NCBI GenBank assembly: GCA_015143295.1
Contig: CM026554.1
Span: 26,071,215-26,135,214 of the forward strand
Origin: Tetracentron sinense
Lineage: Eukaryota > Streptophyta > Magnoliopsida > Trochodendrales > Trochodendraceae
Direction of reading: 5' to 3'
DNA: 64,000 nt
Under the pieces are notes generated by a model. That model was given only the letters and a program-made list of their open reading frames with translations, made no database searches and was not told the origin of the DNA. Positions 42,743 to 53,127 of this stretch are shown piece by piece (the stretch's first letter is position 1; each line of letters opens with the position of its first letter). A program made the translations under genes and the position numbers.

Positions 42743-43989
42743 ATAAGACGAGGCACACGGGGTCATGGGCCACACACTAGAGCTTCATCTTCTTCACGAG
42801 ATGAGGATGAGCAGCCGGACCTCTCTCAGGTCTTAGGCTCTATTGCTGAGACTCTCGCCATACTGGCGGCTCGGCAGGCTATACCATCATCGGTGGCACC
42901 TACTCCACCGCCCGCAGCTCCAGTACATTGTACAGCTGGAGTTGAGGCATTCAGGAGATTGAGGCCTCCATCCTTCCATGAGAGTGTGGACCCTCTTGCT
43001 GCGGAGGCTTGGATCCTCCAAGTGGAGAAGATATTTACGGTTCTCTCTCCGACAGAGGAAGAGAAAGTAGCATGGGCTGTTTTCATGCTAGAAGGTGAAG
43101 CCCATCATTGGTGGTTGTTCGCATTAAGGACGCGAGATTTGACCATGCAGGGTCAACCTTGGACTTGGGAGGAGTTCAAAGAGACTTTTTATAAGAAGTA
43201 TTTTCTGATTGGAGCACGGGAAAAGAAAGAGAGAATTCATCAACCTAGAGCAAGGTTCGATGATTGTGGCCGCTTATGAGGCTAAGTTCTTGGAGCTTTC
43301 TAGATTTACGACTCATATAGTTGCCACCGAGGCAATGAAGGTGAGAAGGTTTGAGCAAGGGCTCAAGGATGTTATCATGGAGAAGGTTTCAGTTTTCAGA
43401 CATGCTACCTACCCTGAGGTAGTGGACAAGGCCTTATTGGTTGAGGCCAATTCTGAAGTACTGTCCAAGAAGAGGGAATTGACGAGAGGCCAAGCCAGTA
43501 GTTCAGCACCTCCAGAGAGGCGGGCTCGTACCGACCCTTATCAGTATGCGTGGCCAGCACCACCGATGATGCCATCTTATGCGCCTCCAGCTCCACGGCA
43601 GTATGTGCCTCAGGCACCGCGACCTCAGGCTCTTCCGGACCCACGGCCTGTTGCACCTCAGGTAGCGTGGTATGCACCACCTCTGGCCCCTCCGACTTAC
43701 ACATATGAGGTCTGCCCTTCATGCGGCCAAAGGCACCCTGTAGGAGATTGCCGAAGAGCATCGGGTGGATGTTATCATTGCGGTCACCAGGGCCATAGAA
43801 TCAGAGATTGCCCCACTCGGCATTTACCAGGCCAGTCTCAGGGGATTAGGCCCCCAGCACGCCCAACAGGATCATACCAGGCGTCATCTCAGCCTACACG
43901 TTTTGCACCTCCACCTCGCCAGGCGAACCAAGGGTGAGTTTTTGCCTTGACAGAGGGTGATGCACTTGCATCTGACGATGTAGTGCAAG
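42743..43989 (+). pseudogene. G2 gag
   Basis: Homologous to G1 gag from its first residues (RRGTRGHGPH, SQVLGSIAETLAILAARQ). The start codon position reads ATA (42743-42745), not ATG. The retro-gag core (AAEAWILQVEKIF, FMLEGEAHHWW) ends in a frameshift near 43235. The second part (43209-43937) has the Pro-rich linker and zinc knuckle CYHCGHQGHRIRDC. A TGA at 43935-43937 interrupts the run into VFALTEGDALASDDVVQ, which ends at a splice-donor-like GTACGC. Confidence 0.88.
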
Positions 43990-44132
43990 GTACGCAGTTG
44001 TAGTTTATTTAATTATCCTTAAAATCATATTATGCCTTATTCCTTGTGTACGTATGTGGCGTGCTATATATATCTATCTACCTATATATATGATGTTGAT
44101 GCATGGATTGACTTAGCTAGTTAAAATTTCAG
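43990..44132 (+). other. Probable 143 bp GT-AG intron between G2 gag and protease
   Basis: Starts GTACGCAG and ends AAAATTTCAG, is AT-rich with stops in all frames, and separates two coding parts. Removing it joins CAAG to GAACCTTA and restores a Gly codon, so the frame flows from the gag tail into the protease (TLLVNECLARVLIDTGST). The GT/AG borders, AT bias and exact phase support splicing; no transcript was examined. Confidence 0.62.
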
Positions 44133-45934
44133 GAACCTTACTAGTCAATGAGTGTTTGGCTCGAGTGTTGATTGATACCGGGTCTACTCATTCGTTTGTC
44201 TCGCCGAGTTTTTCAGAAGGCTTTTCTGTGGAGCCTAGTCAGCTAGAACAGGAGTTGGCCATTTCGACTCCTCTTGGCAAAACAGTATTGGCAGATAAAG
44301 TGTATAGAAACAGTGTGGTTCAAGTGGGGAGCCACGAGTTGGTGGTTGATCTAATTGTTCTCAAATTTCAAGACTTTGATGTTATATTGGGAATGGATTG
44401 GTTAGCAGCGCATCATGGGCATGTAGCTTGCTTTGAGAAAATGGTACTCTTTAAGCCAGTAGAAGGAAAACCATTTCACTTTCGAGGGTTGAAAAGTAGA
44501 GGTATTGCTCGCTTTGCGGCGTTGAGTTTAGCGAACCCTGAGGCAAAGGACTCTTCGACTATTCCGGTCGTGAGTGAATTCCTGGATGTATTTCTAGAGG
44601 AGTTGCTAGGATTGCCTCCAGACAGGGATATTGAGTTTGTGATCGAGCTTGCACCAGGCACAGCTCCCATTTTCAGGGCTCCGTATAGAATGACCCCTAT
44701 TGAACTAAAGGAGTTCAAGACTCAGTTGGAGGAATTGTAAGGCCTTGGTTTTATTCGACCAAGTGTCTCACCGTGGGGTGCCCCGGTGTTATTTGTTAAG
44801 AAGAAAGATGGCTTGATGCGGATGTGCGTCGATTATCGGCAATTGAACAAAGTCGTTATAAAGAATAGGTACCCATTGCCTAGGATTGATGACTTGTTCG
44901 ATCAGTTGAAGGGAGCAAAATTATTCTCTAAGATAGATCTTCGATCGGGCTATCACCAGTTGAAGATTAAGGCGGAATATATTCCCAAAACTGCTTTCCG
45001 GACTCGATACGGACACTACGAGTTCTTGGTGATGCCTTTCGGTCTCACGAACACGCCGGTAGCCTTTATGGATTTGATGAACCGGGTGTTCCAGCTATGT
45101 CTTGATCGATGTGTGATCGTGTTTATCGATGACATCTTGATATATTCCCAAACACGGGAAGATCACATGTGAGACCTTCGTCTTGCTTTGGGAATGCTGA
45201 GAGAGCACAAGCTATATGCCAAACTCAGTGAGTGTGAGTTTTGGTTGGAAAAGGTGGCATTCCTAGGCCACGTCGTTTCTGTGGAAGGCATTTTGGTGGA
45301 TCCGAAGAAGATAGAGGCAGTCATGAGTTGGGCAAGGACCAAGAGTATTACAGAGATACGTAGTTTCCTTGGGTTGGCAGGCTACTACAGGAGATTTGTA
45401 GACGGTTTTTCTAGCCTTGCTGCACCACTCACTTACCTGACAAGGAAGAATGCCAAGTTCGTATGGAGTGATAAGTGCGAGATCAGTTTCACGGAACTGA
45501 AGAAGAAGCTTACCACAGCCCCTGTCCTTACACTGCCATCCGGACATATTGGGTATGAGGTGTATAGTGATGCTTCACATGTCGGACTTGGGTGTGTGCT
45601 CATGCAACACAAGAAAGTCATTGCCTATGCATCCAGGCAATTGAATGAGCATGAAAAGAATTACCCCACGCATGACTTGGAACTTGCCGCAGTCGTGTTT
45701 GCGCTTAAGATTTGATGACATTACTTGTACGGGGTAGAATTCTATGTGTATACCGATCACAAGAGCCTCAAGTACCTCTTTTCCCAAAAGGAATTGAATT
45801 TAAGGCAATGACGTTGGATGGAATTTTTGAAAGACTATGACTGCCCCATCCAATACCTCCCGAGCAAAGCAAACATTGTAGCGGACGCCTTGAGTAGAAG
45901 ACCTCTGGGTTTGTTGGCTCACATGTTGGTGTAA
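44133..45934 (+). pseudogene. G2 pol: protease, reverse transcriptase, RNase H
   Basis: Protease has LIDTGSTHSFV. RT shows [48 protein letters not shown] and the catalytic [10 protein letters not shown]. The RNase H part has [60 protein letters not shown] and ADALSRRP. Stops interrupt at 44738 (TAA), 45170 (TGA), 45713 and 45716 (two TGA), 45809 (TGA) and 45932 (TAA). Each can be derived by one transition from an Arg, Gln or Trp codon at these conserved places. Confidence 0.92.
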
Positions 45935-47469
45935 GGATGGAAGCTATTGGAAGATTTGACAAATCTGGACATCAGTGTGAATGATTCCGTCCACAGTCCT
46001 GTTTTGGCAAATGTCACGGTTCGGCCGTACGTTATAGATTTGATCCAAGAATATCAAGCCACGGATGCAGAACTGTTGGCTTTCCGGGACAAGGAAGTTG
46101 CCAGGGGTAGTGAGGACTTCTGTTTCACTAGCCGAGGTGCTATCACATTCAAGGGAAGGCTTTGTGTTCCGGCCAATGCAGATCTTCGACGAGAGATTAT
46201 GGATGAAGCCCATCGGGCAAAGTACACGGTGCATCCAGGGGGTACAAAGATGTACCGGAACCTCAAGAGTCACTTTTGGTGGCGGAATATGAAGAGGGAT
46301 GTTGCAGAATATGTGGCACGGTGTTTGGTGTGCCAGCAGGTGAAAGTAGAGCACATGCGGCCCGCAGGTCTATTACAATCTCTTCCTATTCTCGAGTGGA
46401 AATGGGAGAACATCTCTATGGACTTCATAGTTGGCTTACCAAAGACGGCAAGGAACTCAGATGCGATTTGGGTTGTGGTGGACCGTTTGACAAAGTCAGC
46501 GCACTTCTTGCCCTACCGGACCACGTTCAATTCTAGCCAGTTGGCCGCTCTGTACATCAAGGAAGTGGTTAGGCTACACGGGGTGCCAGTCAGTATTGTG
46601 TCAGATCGGGATCCAAGATTCACATCAAGATTCTGGAAGAGTTTTCAGGATGCAATGGGTTCCCGACTTGACTTCAGCACCGTATTTCATCCACAGACGG
46701 ATGGACAAACCGAGAGGGTGAACCAAGTCATCGAAGACATGCTTCGAGCTTGTATGCTGGATTTCAAAGGCAGTTCGAAAGAGCACTTGCTTTTGGTTGA
46801 ATTTGCCTATAACAATAGCTACCAGGCGAGTATCCAAATGACACCTTTTGAGGCCTTATATGGGCGAAGCTGCAGGTCTCCTCTCTATTGGGATGAGGTA
46901 AGAGAGAGGAAGGTGTTGGGTCCGGAGTTGATCAAGCAAACTGCTAGTATAGTCAGGATCATCCGAAATCGGTTGAAAGCCGCTCAAGATCGTCAAAAGA
47001 GCTATGCAGACACGCACTGTAGGGACTTAGAATTCCAGGTTGGGGATCAAGTCTTTGTGAAGGTATCTCCTAGCAAAGGAGTTATGAGATTTGGCAGGCG
47101 AGGCAAACTTAGTCCTCGATATGTTGGTCCATTCGAGATCATCACGCGAGTTGGTGAAGTTGCTTACAGGGTAGCTCTTCCACCTCACATGGCCACGGTT
47201 CACAACGTTTTCCATATGTCTATGCTTCAGAAGTACATTGCGGACCTTTCGCATGTTATAGACTTGGAACCGTTGGAAATTCGAGAGGATCTCACTTTAG
47301 TTGAGAGGCAGGTCCATATATTGGATCGGAGAGATCAAGTCCTTCGCAACAAAACGATTCTGGTGGTTCTCGTGCAGTGGCAACATCAAGCTCGAGAAGA
47401 GGCTACGTAGGAGCGAGAGGCCGAAGTCAAAGCGAAGTACCCAGAATTGTTTGAAAGAGTTTTTGTATA
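45935..47469 (+). pseudogene. G2 pol: integrase and C-terminal chromodomain-like tail
   Basis: A 487-codon open stretch (45947-47410). It shows the HHCC zinc finger (HRAKYTVHPGGTKMYRNLK, then CLVCQQVK), the DDE core (MDFIVGLPKT, VVDRLTKSAHF, SIVSDRDPRFTSRFW, THPQTDGQ-type FHPQTDGQTERVNQ), the GPF motif region (SPRYVGPFEI) and a chromodomain-like tail. A TAG at 47408 falls where a conserved Trp is usual in these tails; the frame then continues to 47469. Confidence 0.92.
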
Positions 47470-47545
47470 GGTTTTGTATATGACTTGTAATTTTGTTTTG
47501 GTTTGTAATGCAAGTATCGTCTAAATTTCGAGGACGAAATTTTTG

Positions 47546-47558
47546 TAAGGGGGGAGGA
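47546..47558 (+). promoter_or_regulatory. Polypurine tract of G2
   Basis: TAAGGGGGGAGGA directly before the 3' LTR start TGTAGAGCC, the priming site for plus-strand DNA. Confidence 0.88.
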
Positions 47559-49839
47559 TGTAGAGCCCCGGACTTTTTCATGCTTAATGCAGGGCACTTT
47601 TGTAGCTAATTTTCCTTTAATGTAGTACAATTAATAAATAAGGAAGAAATTGAAATTTTTGAAATGTCAGAAATGTTCCTTTTCGAAGTACGAACCCAAC
47701 ATAAGTTGAATCGTCAAAATCAAACAAACAAGTCAAAAGATATAGCCAAAACAGTTTCGACCTGCAGACCACCGATCGCTCGGTCCATTGTAGCGATCAA
47801 TCGGTCCACAACCGATCGATTGAAGGCTATCGACTGGTGCACTTTTTTGTATGGAGAAATTTTCCAGAGAGCATGTTTTTGACCGGTCGCTTGGTCAAGA
47901 ACACCGATCGCTCGGTACGCAACCGATCGATTGGTCATAACCACCGATCGCTCGGTCCCCTATGTTTTGCAGAAATTTTAATAAGGGTATTTTCATCTTT
48001 TGGGCGTTTCACTCTTGTCTATTAAGGCTTGCCTGAGCCTTTAGGGCTTCATTCACACACTTAGAGTATTTTGAGAGATAGAAAGAGAGGAGAAAGGGTT
48101 CTAAACCTAGGGTTTTGTTTTGAGGAGGAATCAAAGGGTTGAAGACCCACAATCATCCTCAAGCTCGTTTCCTTCAAGATCAAGGCTCAAGCTCGTGAGG
48201 AGTACTTTTCCCAAGCTAGGGCAGCGACTCACACACGTTTTGCAAGAGGTTTTTTCTTCTATACAAGGTCGGTACTTTTTGCTACCCTCCTAGTTATAGC
48301 TTTTCCTTTTCTTTCCCTATTTCCTTGTTCTTCATCATCTATAAATGTGCTATATGAGTTGGGATGTGTGAATGGGGTGAATGGAGATGGATGTTGGCGA
48401 TTGGATGCCGTGTGGAATGATGTGATGAATGAAATGGGGAGGGCATTGTATCCATAATAAACATACATGTGTGAGGCGAACATCAACCCACCTAGAAAGG
48501 CATGATGTAGGTTAAATAAATAATGAACACGCTCCATGTTTGATGAAATGCCAAGGTGAATACAAATGGGTTGTAAATTAAGAAATTGCATGCTTAATAA
48601 ACTATGGAAATTCCTAGGGCCTATGATAGTGTGTTTCCTTGTTTTACTTAAATTGCATGAATATTAACTTGCTCAAATTATCGATGTTATATGTATTGTT
48701 AATTACCCAAATGTCATGTTAAATTTCCAAATGCAAGTATGTACACGATTCCACGAGCACGGCATGCATGACATGTTTTATCGAGGTTTTCCAAGGATGA
48801 GAATTAGAGGTGGGACATGTCCTACGATATGTTTTACCTCGCTTTTGACAAGAACAAGACATCCATTCATAAAGAAGGGTTTCCCTTCCCTCGCAAGTGC
48901 ATTTAGGAAGAAGGGTCCGCCTTCCCTCACAAGTAGTTTACTTTCCGAGCAAGCATGATACATGGCATGACAAGCATGAACATTTAGGAAGAAGGGTCTT
49001 CCTTCCCTCGCAAGTAGTTTATTTTCCAAGCAAGCAAGATACATGGCATGGCAAGCATGAGCATTTTGGAAGGAGGGTCTCCCTTCCCTCACAAGTAGTT
49101 TATTTTCCAAGCAAGCACGACATGACATGACACACATGACACGACACGATACGACAAGACAAGACAGACAAGACAAGATTTCAAACACGCAACAAGTATT
49201 TCAAGTCAAGTCAAGTGCACCACTATTTCAAGAGGTTTTTTCGGGTTTTCTGTGATGCAAGCATGAATATAAATTGTTTTACTTTCTTGTTATGATATGA
49301 ATTGTTTCCCCGCATTATAATATGAATTGTCCTCTGCTTTATACATTGCTATAGTTATGCTATGACTGTTTGGTTAGCATTTGGTACACGCTGAGTATTC
49401 CATGCTCAGCCGTACTTTTTATGTCGGCAGGTCCTGAGGGAGCTACTGCTCCATTCGATGTCTGTGCTCTGAGCCCTTGGGTGGAGGAGGAGTACGTCAA
49501 GGAGCCTATGGAGGAACCTCCAGTAGAGGGCTACTATTAGGTGGTGGTAGATTCTGAGTGAGTGAGCTGTGGGTGAGTTGAAAGAGATATATACATGTAT
49601 TTTGGCGGGCCTGTCCGCACTTTCTTTTGTATGAACTTGGATCATATATATGTATATACACATAGAGGTGTTTGGTTAAGTCTTCCCGCTGTGTTTTGTT
49701 GTATGTTTCCGCTATTATTATCCTCTATTGTATATGCTCCAAGTGTTTTTGCAGGATTGTTTGTCAAGCAAGTCATGTAAGTCATGATCAGTCGTCCAAT
49801 GTTCACTTTAACTCATAGGGTGGGTTTCGGGTCGCGACA
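47559..49839 (+). repeat. 3' LTR of G2
   Basis: 2,281 bp, collinear with the 5' LTR, with scattered substitutions and small indels (for example a GACAGACAAG addition near 49160). Ends GGTCGCGACA followed by the CATAT duplication. Confidence 0.93.
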
Positions 49840-49844
49840 CATAT

Positions 49845-50184
49845 GCTCATAAGACTCATAAGAACACATAAGACATGTTTAGTTTTCTACGAAGGCTCTT
49901 AAGATAAAGTGTTGGAAACTATGCACTGTTACTTGAGATTTGAATTATTGTTCTAAGTTCAATTTAATGAACGAATTATAAATGGTTTCTTTTAAGTACT
50001 CACATGATATTATTGACATTATAACATTGTTAGCTACTAGTTTGTAAACATTGAGTATTCCATGCTCAGTCGTACATTTTATGTCGGTAGGTCCATTTGA
50101 CAATTGTAACCCCGAGCCATGGGTTGAAGAAGAGTATGTTGAAGAAGAGGCGATCTCAATGCAGCTTCAAGAGGATAGGGATCT
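49845..50184 (+). repeat. L3 LTR half, plus-oriented, second piece
   Basis: Continues the CTCATAAG-rich segment after G2. It contains TTGAGTATTCCATGCTCAGT and CGTACATTTTATGTCGGTAG, shared with L3+ and G2 LTRs. It ends at AGATA (50185-50189), where the solo LTR inserts. Confidence 0.7.
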
Positions 50185-51964
50185 AGATATGTCGCGACCC
50201 AAAACCCACCCTAGGAGTTAGAGTGAACTTTGGACGACTAATCATGGATTACATGACTTACTTGACAAACCAACCTGCAAAAACCCACAGAGCATATACA
50301 ATAGAGGATATAAACAGCGGAAACATACTCTAACATAGCACAGTGGAAGATTAACAAACCTCTATGTATATACATACTTAAATCCAAGTTTACACAATAA
50401 GGAATCCATAAGAAAGTGCGGACATGCCCGCCAAAATACATAAATCTAACTCTCATCTCACCCACAGCTAATCCACTCAGAATCTAACACCACCTACTGA
50501 TAACCCTCTACGGGAGGTTCCTCCAAAGGCTCCTCGACGTACTCCTCCTCCACCCATGGACCAGGAGCACAAACATCAAATGGAGCAGCAGCTCCCTCAT
50601 AACCTGCCGACATAAGAAGTACGGCTGAGCATAGAATACTCAGCGGGTACTAAATACTAACCAACAATTATAGCATAACAATGGCAATGCATAATCAAGA
50701 GCAATTCATATATGTCAGGCAGAAACAATTCATATCATACAGGGAAGTAAAGCAATTTATAATCATGCTTGTATTTCGTAGAAAGCCGATAAAACCTCTT
50801 GAAAACATCGGTACTTGAAAGCTTGTCTTGTTTGTCTTGCTTGATTCTTGTATATTGTGTCTTGTCATGCATGTCATGCGTGCTTGCTTGTGATCATGTA
50901 ACCTGTGAGATGCACTTGTGAGATGTACTTGTGAGATGCGCTTGTGAGATGCCTTGAGAGGGAAGGGAGACCCTTCTTTATGCAATGCACTTGAGAGGGA
51001 AGGGAGACCCTTCTTCATGTTATGCACTTGTGAGTGAAGGGAGACCCCTCATGTAATGTTGGTTCTTGTCTTCTTGTGAAAAGCGAGGTAAAACATATCA
51101 TAGGATATGTCCCACCTCTAACCATGTTCTTGAAAACCTCGATAAATCATGTCATGCATGCCGTGCTCGTGGGAACCGTGTACATACTTGCATTCAAATT
51201 TAAAAATGACATTTGGGAAATTTCACAACACATATAGCATCAAAGATTGAGCAATGTAATATTCGTAGCATTTTTTTTTTGGAAAGCAGGCAACACACTA
51301 TCATGGGCCCTAGCAATATTCAGAATTTATTAGGCATGCACTTACTAATTTACAGCTCACTTTATTCACCTTGGCATTTCATCAAACATGGTGTGTTCAT
51401 TATGGATTTACCCTACAACATGCTTTTCTAGATGGATTTTACTCAAATCATACATGTATATTCATTATTGGAACAATGCCCTTCCCCATTTGTTCATCAC
51501 ACAACCATTGGCATCCAATCGCCCATTCCATCTCCATTCACATTCACCATTTACCATTCATCCATCTCATAGCACATGTGAAAATGAAAGAAAATAAAGA
51601 GAAAAGAAGGGGAAAGAGGAACTATAACTAGGAGGGTAGTAAGAAGTACCGACCTTGAAGAGATGAGGAAGAAATCCCTCTTCCAAACGACTGTAAGTTG
51701 CTGTCCTAGCTTGGAACACGAGCTTCGCACGAGCTTGGGCCGAGATCTTGAAGAAAAACCGGATTGGGAGTGATCTAGGGTCTCAAAACCCTTTGATTTC
51801 TCTCCAAACTGGAAACCCTAGGTTTAGGAATCGCCTTCTCCTCTCTTCTTATCTCCCAATCTCTCTAAGTGTCGAATGATGCCCTAAAGGTTCGGGTTAA
51901 ACTCTTAAGGTAAGAGTGAACTGACAAAAGACCATAATACCCTTACTAAATTTCTGTAAAAACA

Positions 51965-52195
51965 CGAGTGCCGAACTCGTTGTGCTGTGAACAGTGCCAA
52001 CTCGTTGTGCTGTGAACAGTGCCAACTCGTTGTGCTGTGAATAGCACCAACTCGTTGTGCTGTGAATAGTGCCAACTCGTTGTGCTGTGTGAACAGTGCC
52101 AACTCGTTGTGCAGTGAATAGTGCCAACTCGTTGTGCTGTGTGAAGGGTGCCGAGCCCGTTGTTACGTTGTGTCATGCATAGTGCTGAACTCGTA
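51965..52195 (-). repeat. 25 bp tandem array in the solo LTR cassette
   Basis: At least seven copies of GCCAACTCGTTGTGCTGTGA plus AYAGT, with small insertions (GTGTGAACAGT) and two decayed copies at the right. The unit contains the self-complementary word CTGTGAACAG. Confidence 0.87.
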
Positions 52196-52327
52196 GTCCG
52201 TTGTCTTATGTACAACGTGCCCATTGTGCAGTACAACGTACACGTCGTCTGCTGCAAGACGTAACCGTTGTCTGTTGCACAACGCACCCGTTGTCTGTGC
52301 ATTGTCTGTGCCTTATCAGAGCACGTT

Positions 52328-52506
52328 GCCCAAGCTACGTCCTTAGTGCATAACCGAGCTACGTCCTTAGCGCATAACCGAGCTACGTCCTTAGCGCATA
52401 ACCGAGCTACGTCCTTAGGGCATAACCGAGCTACGTTCTTAGCGCATAACTGAGCTATGTCCTTAGCGCATAACCGAGCTACGTCCTTAGCGCCTTCCGA
52501 GCTACG
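52328..52506 (-). repeat. 24 bp tandem array in the solo LTR cassette
   Basis: About eight copies of GAGCTACGTCCTTAGCGCAT plus AACC, in strict 24 bp register, with point changes. Between the two arrays (52196-52327) are scattered GTTGT and ACAACG words in both orientations. Confidence 0.87.
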
Positions 52507-52726
52507 ATTGCCTGTAGGTCCAGACTGTTTTGGCCATATCTCTTGACTCGTTCATCCGATTTTGACGATTCAACTTGCGTTGTGTTCGTACTTCAAAAAG
52601 GAACATTTTTGACATTTCAAAATTTTGAAATTCTTCCTTATTTATTAATTTTACCTCTTAAAAAGGCAAAATGACAACGATAGTGTCATGTATTAACTGT
52701 AAAAAGGTCCGGGGCTCTACAAGATA

Positions 52727-52989
52727 GGTGGCCCTATCTAGATTATTGTTGAGAGGAGTGATGGAGATATTACATTTTGTATTTTATTAAAGTGGGCATG
52801 TCCACTTCAATTTTTGGATTATGGAGTTGCGTATAAATTTGGAATACTGTCTTATATATGTTAAAGAAATTTTTAGTTTACGCTTCCGCTATGTTGTGCC
52901 TTATGTCTTTTATTTAGAATGGTTTGATATGGCAGGTTAGTCATGTACAAAGTCACACCTAACTCCTAGGTGGGATTTTGGGGTGCGAC
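52727..52989 (+). repeat. L3 LTR half, plus-oriented, last piece
   Basis: Contains AAGTGGGCATGTCCACTTCA and the end GGGATTTTGGGGTGCGAC, matching the 3' end of L3+ (61640-61839). The terminal A is missing. Confidence 0.72.
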
Positions 52990-53127
52990 TGTTATAGACT
53001 ATGACTAACTGATTAATCCATACTTGGAATACGACTCTTTTTTTAAACCTAATGCCTTGTTTCAATTCATGGGATCAACTCTAAGTGACCCTAAAGAACC
53101 TAATGCCTAAGCTCTGATAATAAACTC
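52990..53127 (-). other. L3 leader and primer-binding site
   Basis: Adjacent to the 5' LTR. The minus strand reads TTATTATCAGAGC, a damaged initiator tRNA-Met site, then CTTAGGCATTAGGTTC as in the G1 leader (30150-30235). The coding part of the L3 element that should follow is gone. Confidence 0.7.

Larger units (their letters stand above)
40117..49839 (+). mobile_element. Ty3/gypsy chromovirus G2, complete structure, mutated
   Basis: 9,723 bp with LTRs 40117-42386 and 47559-49839 and target duplication CATAT (40112-40116 and 49840-49844). It carries a primer-binding site, gag, a probable intron, protease-RT-RNase H-integrase and a polypurine tract. Integrase follows RNase H, the Ty3/gypsy order. 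The C-terminal tail (REDLTLVERQVHILDRRD, then a TWE-like end) fits a Del/Tekay-type chromodomain element. The LTRs differ only at scattered sites, so insertion is fairly recent. A lost gag start, a gag frameshift and several stops make it non-autonomous. Confidence 0.93.
50190..52721 (-). repeat. Solo LTR of the G2 family, with a replaced U3 cassette
   Basis: TGTCGCGACCC to GGGGCTCTACA (plus strand), flanked by AGATA (50185-50189 and 52722-52726). It is the inverted equivalent of the G2 LTR along most of its length. Between the conserved phrases CCATAATACCCTTACTAAAT (about 51930) and GACTGTTTTGGCCATATCTC (about 52525), the palindromes of G2 are absent. Two tandem arrays of about 545 bp in all take their place. 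Confidence 0.86.

Noticed and set aside
43405-43761. 118-codon minus-strand frame over G2 gag
   Set aside because: Shadow of the Pro-rich gag linker; the plus strand carries the recognised domains.
51965-52506. CRISPR-like regular repeats
   Set aside because: Units are directly tandem without unique spacers and lie inside a plant LTR.
38784-53127. A single intact L3 element with its own gag and pol
   Set aside because: The only coding region inside belongs to G2, which has its own LTRs and CATAT duplication.
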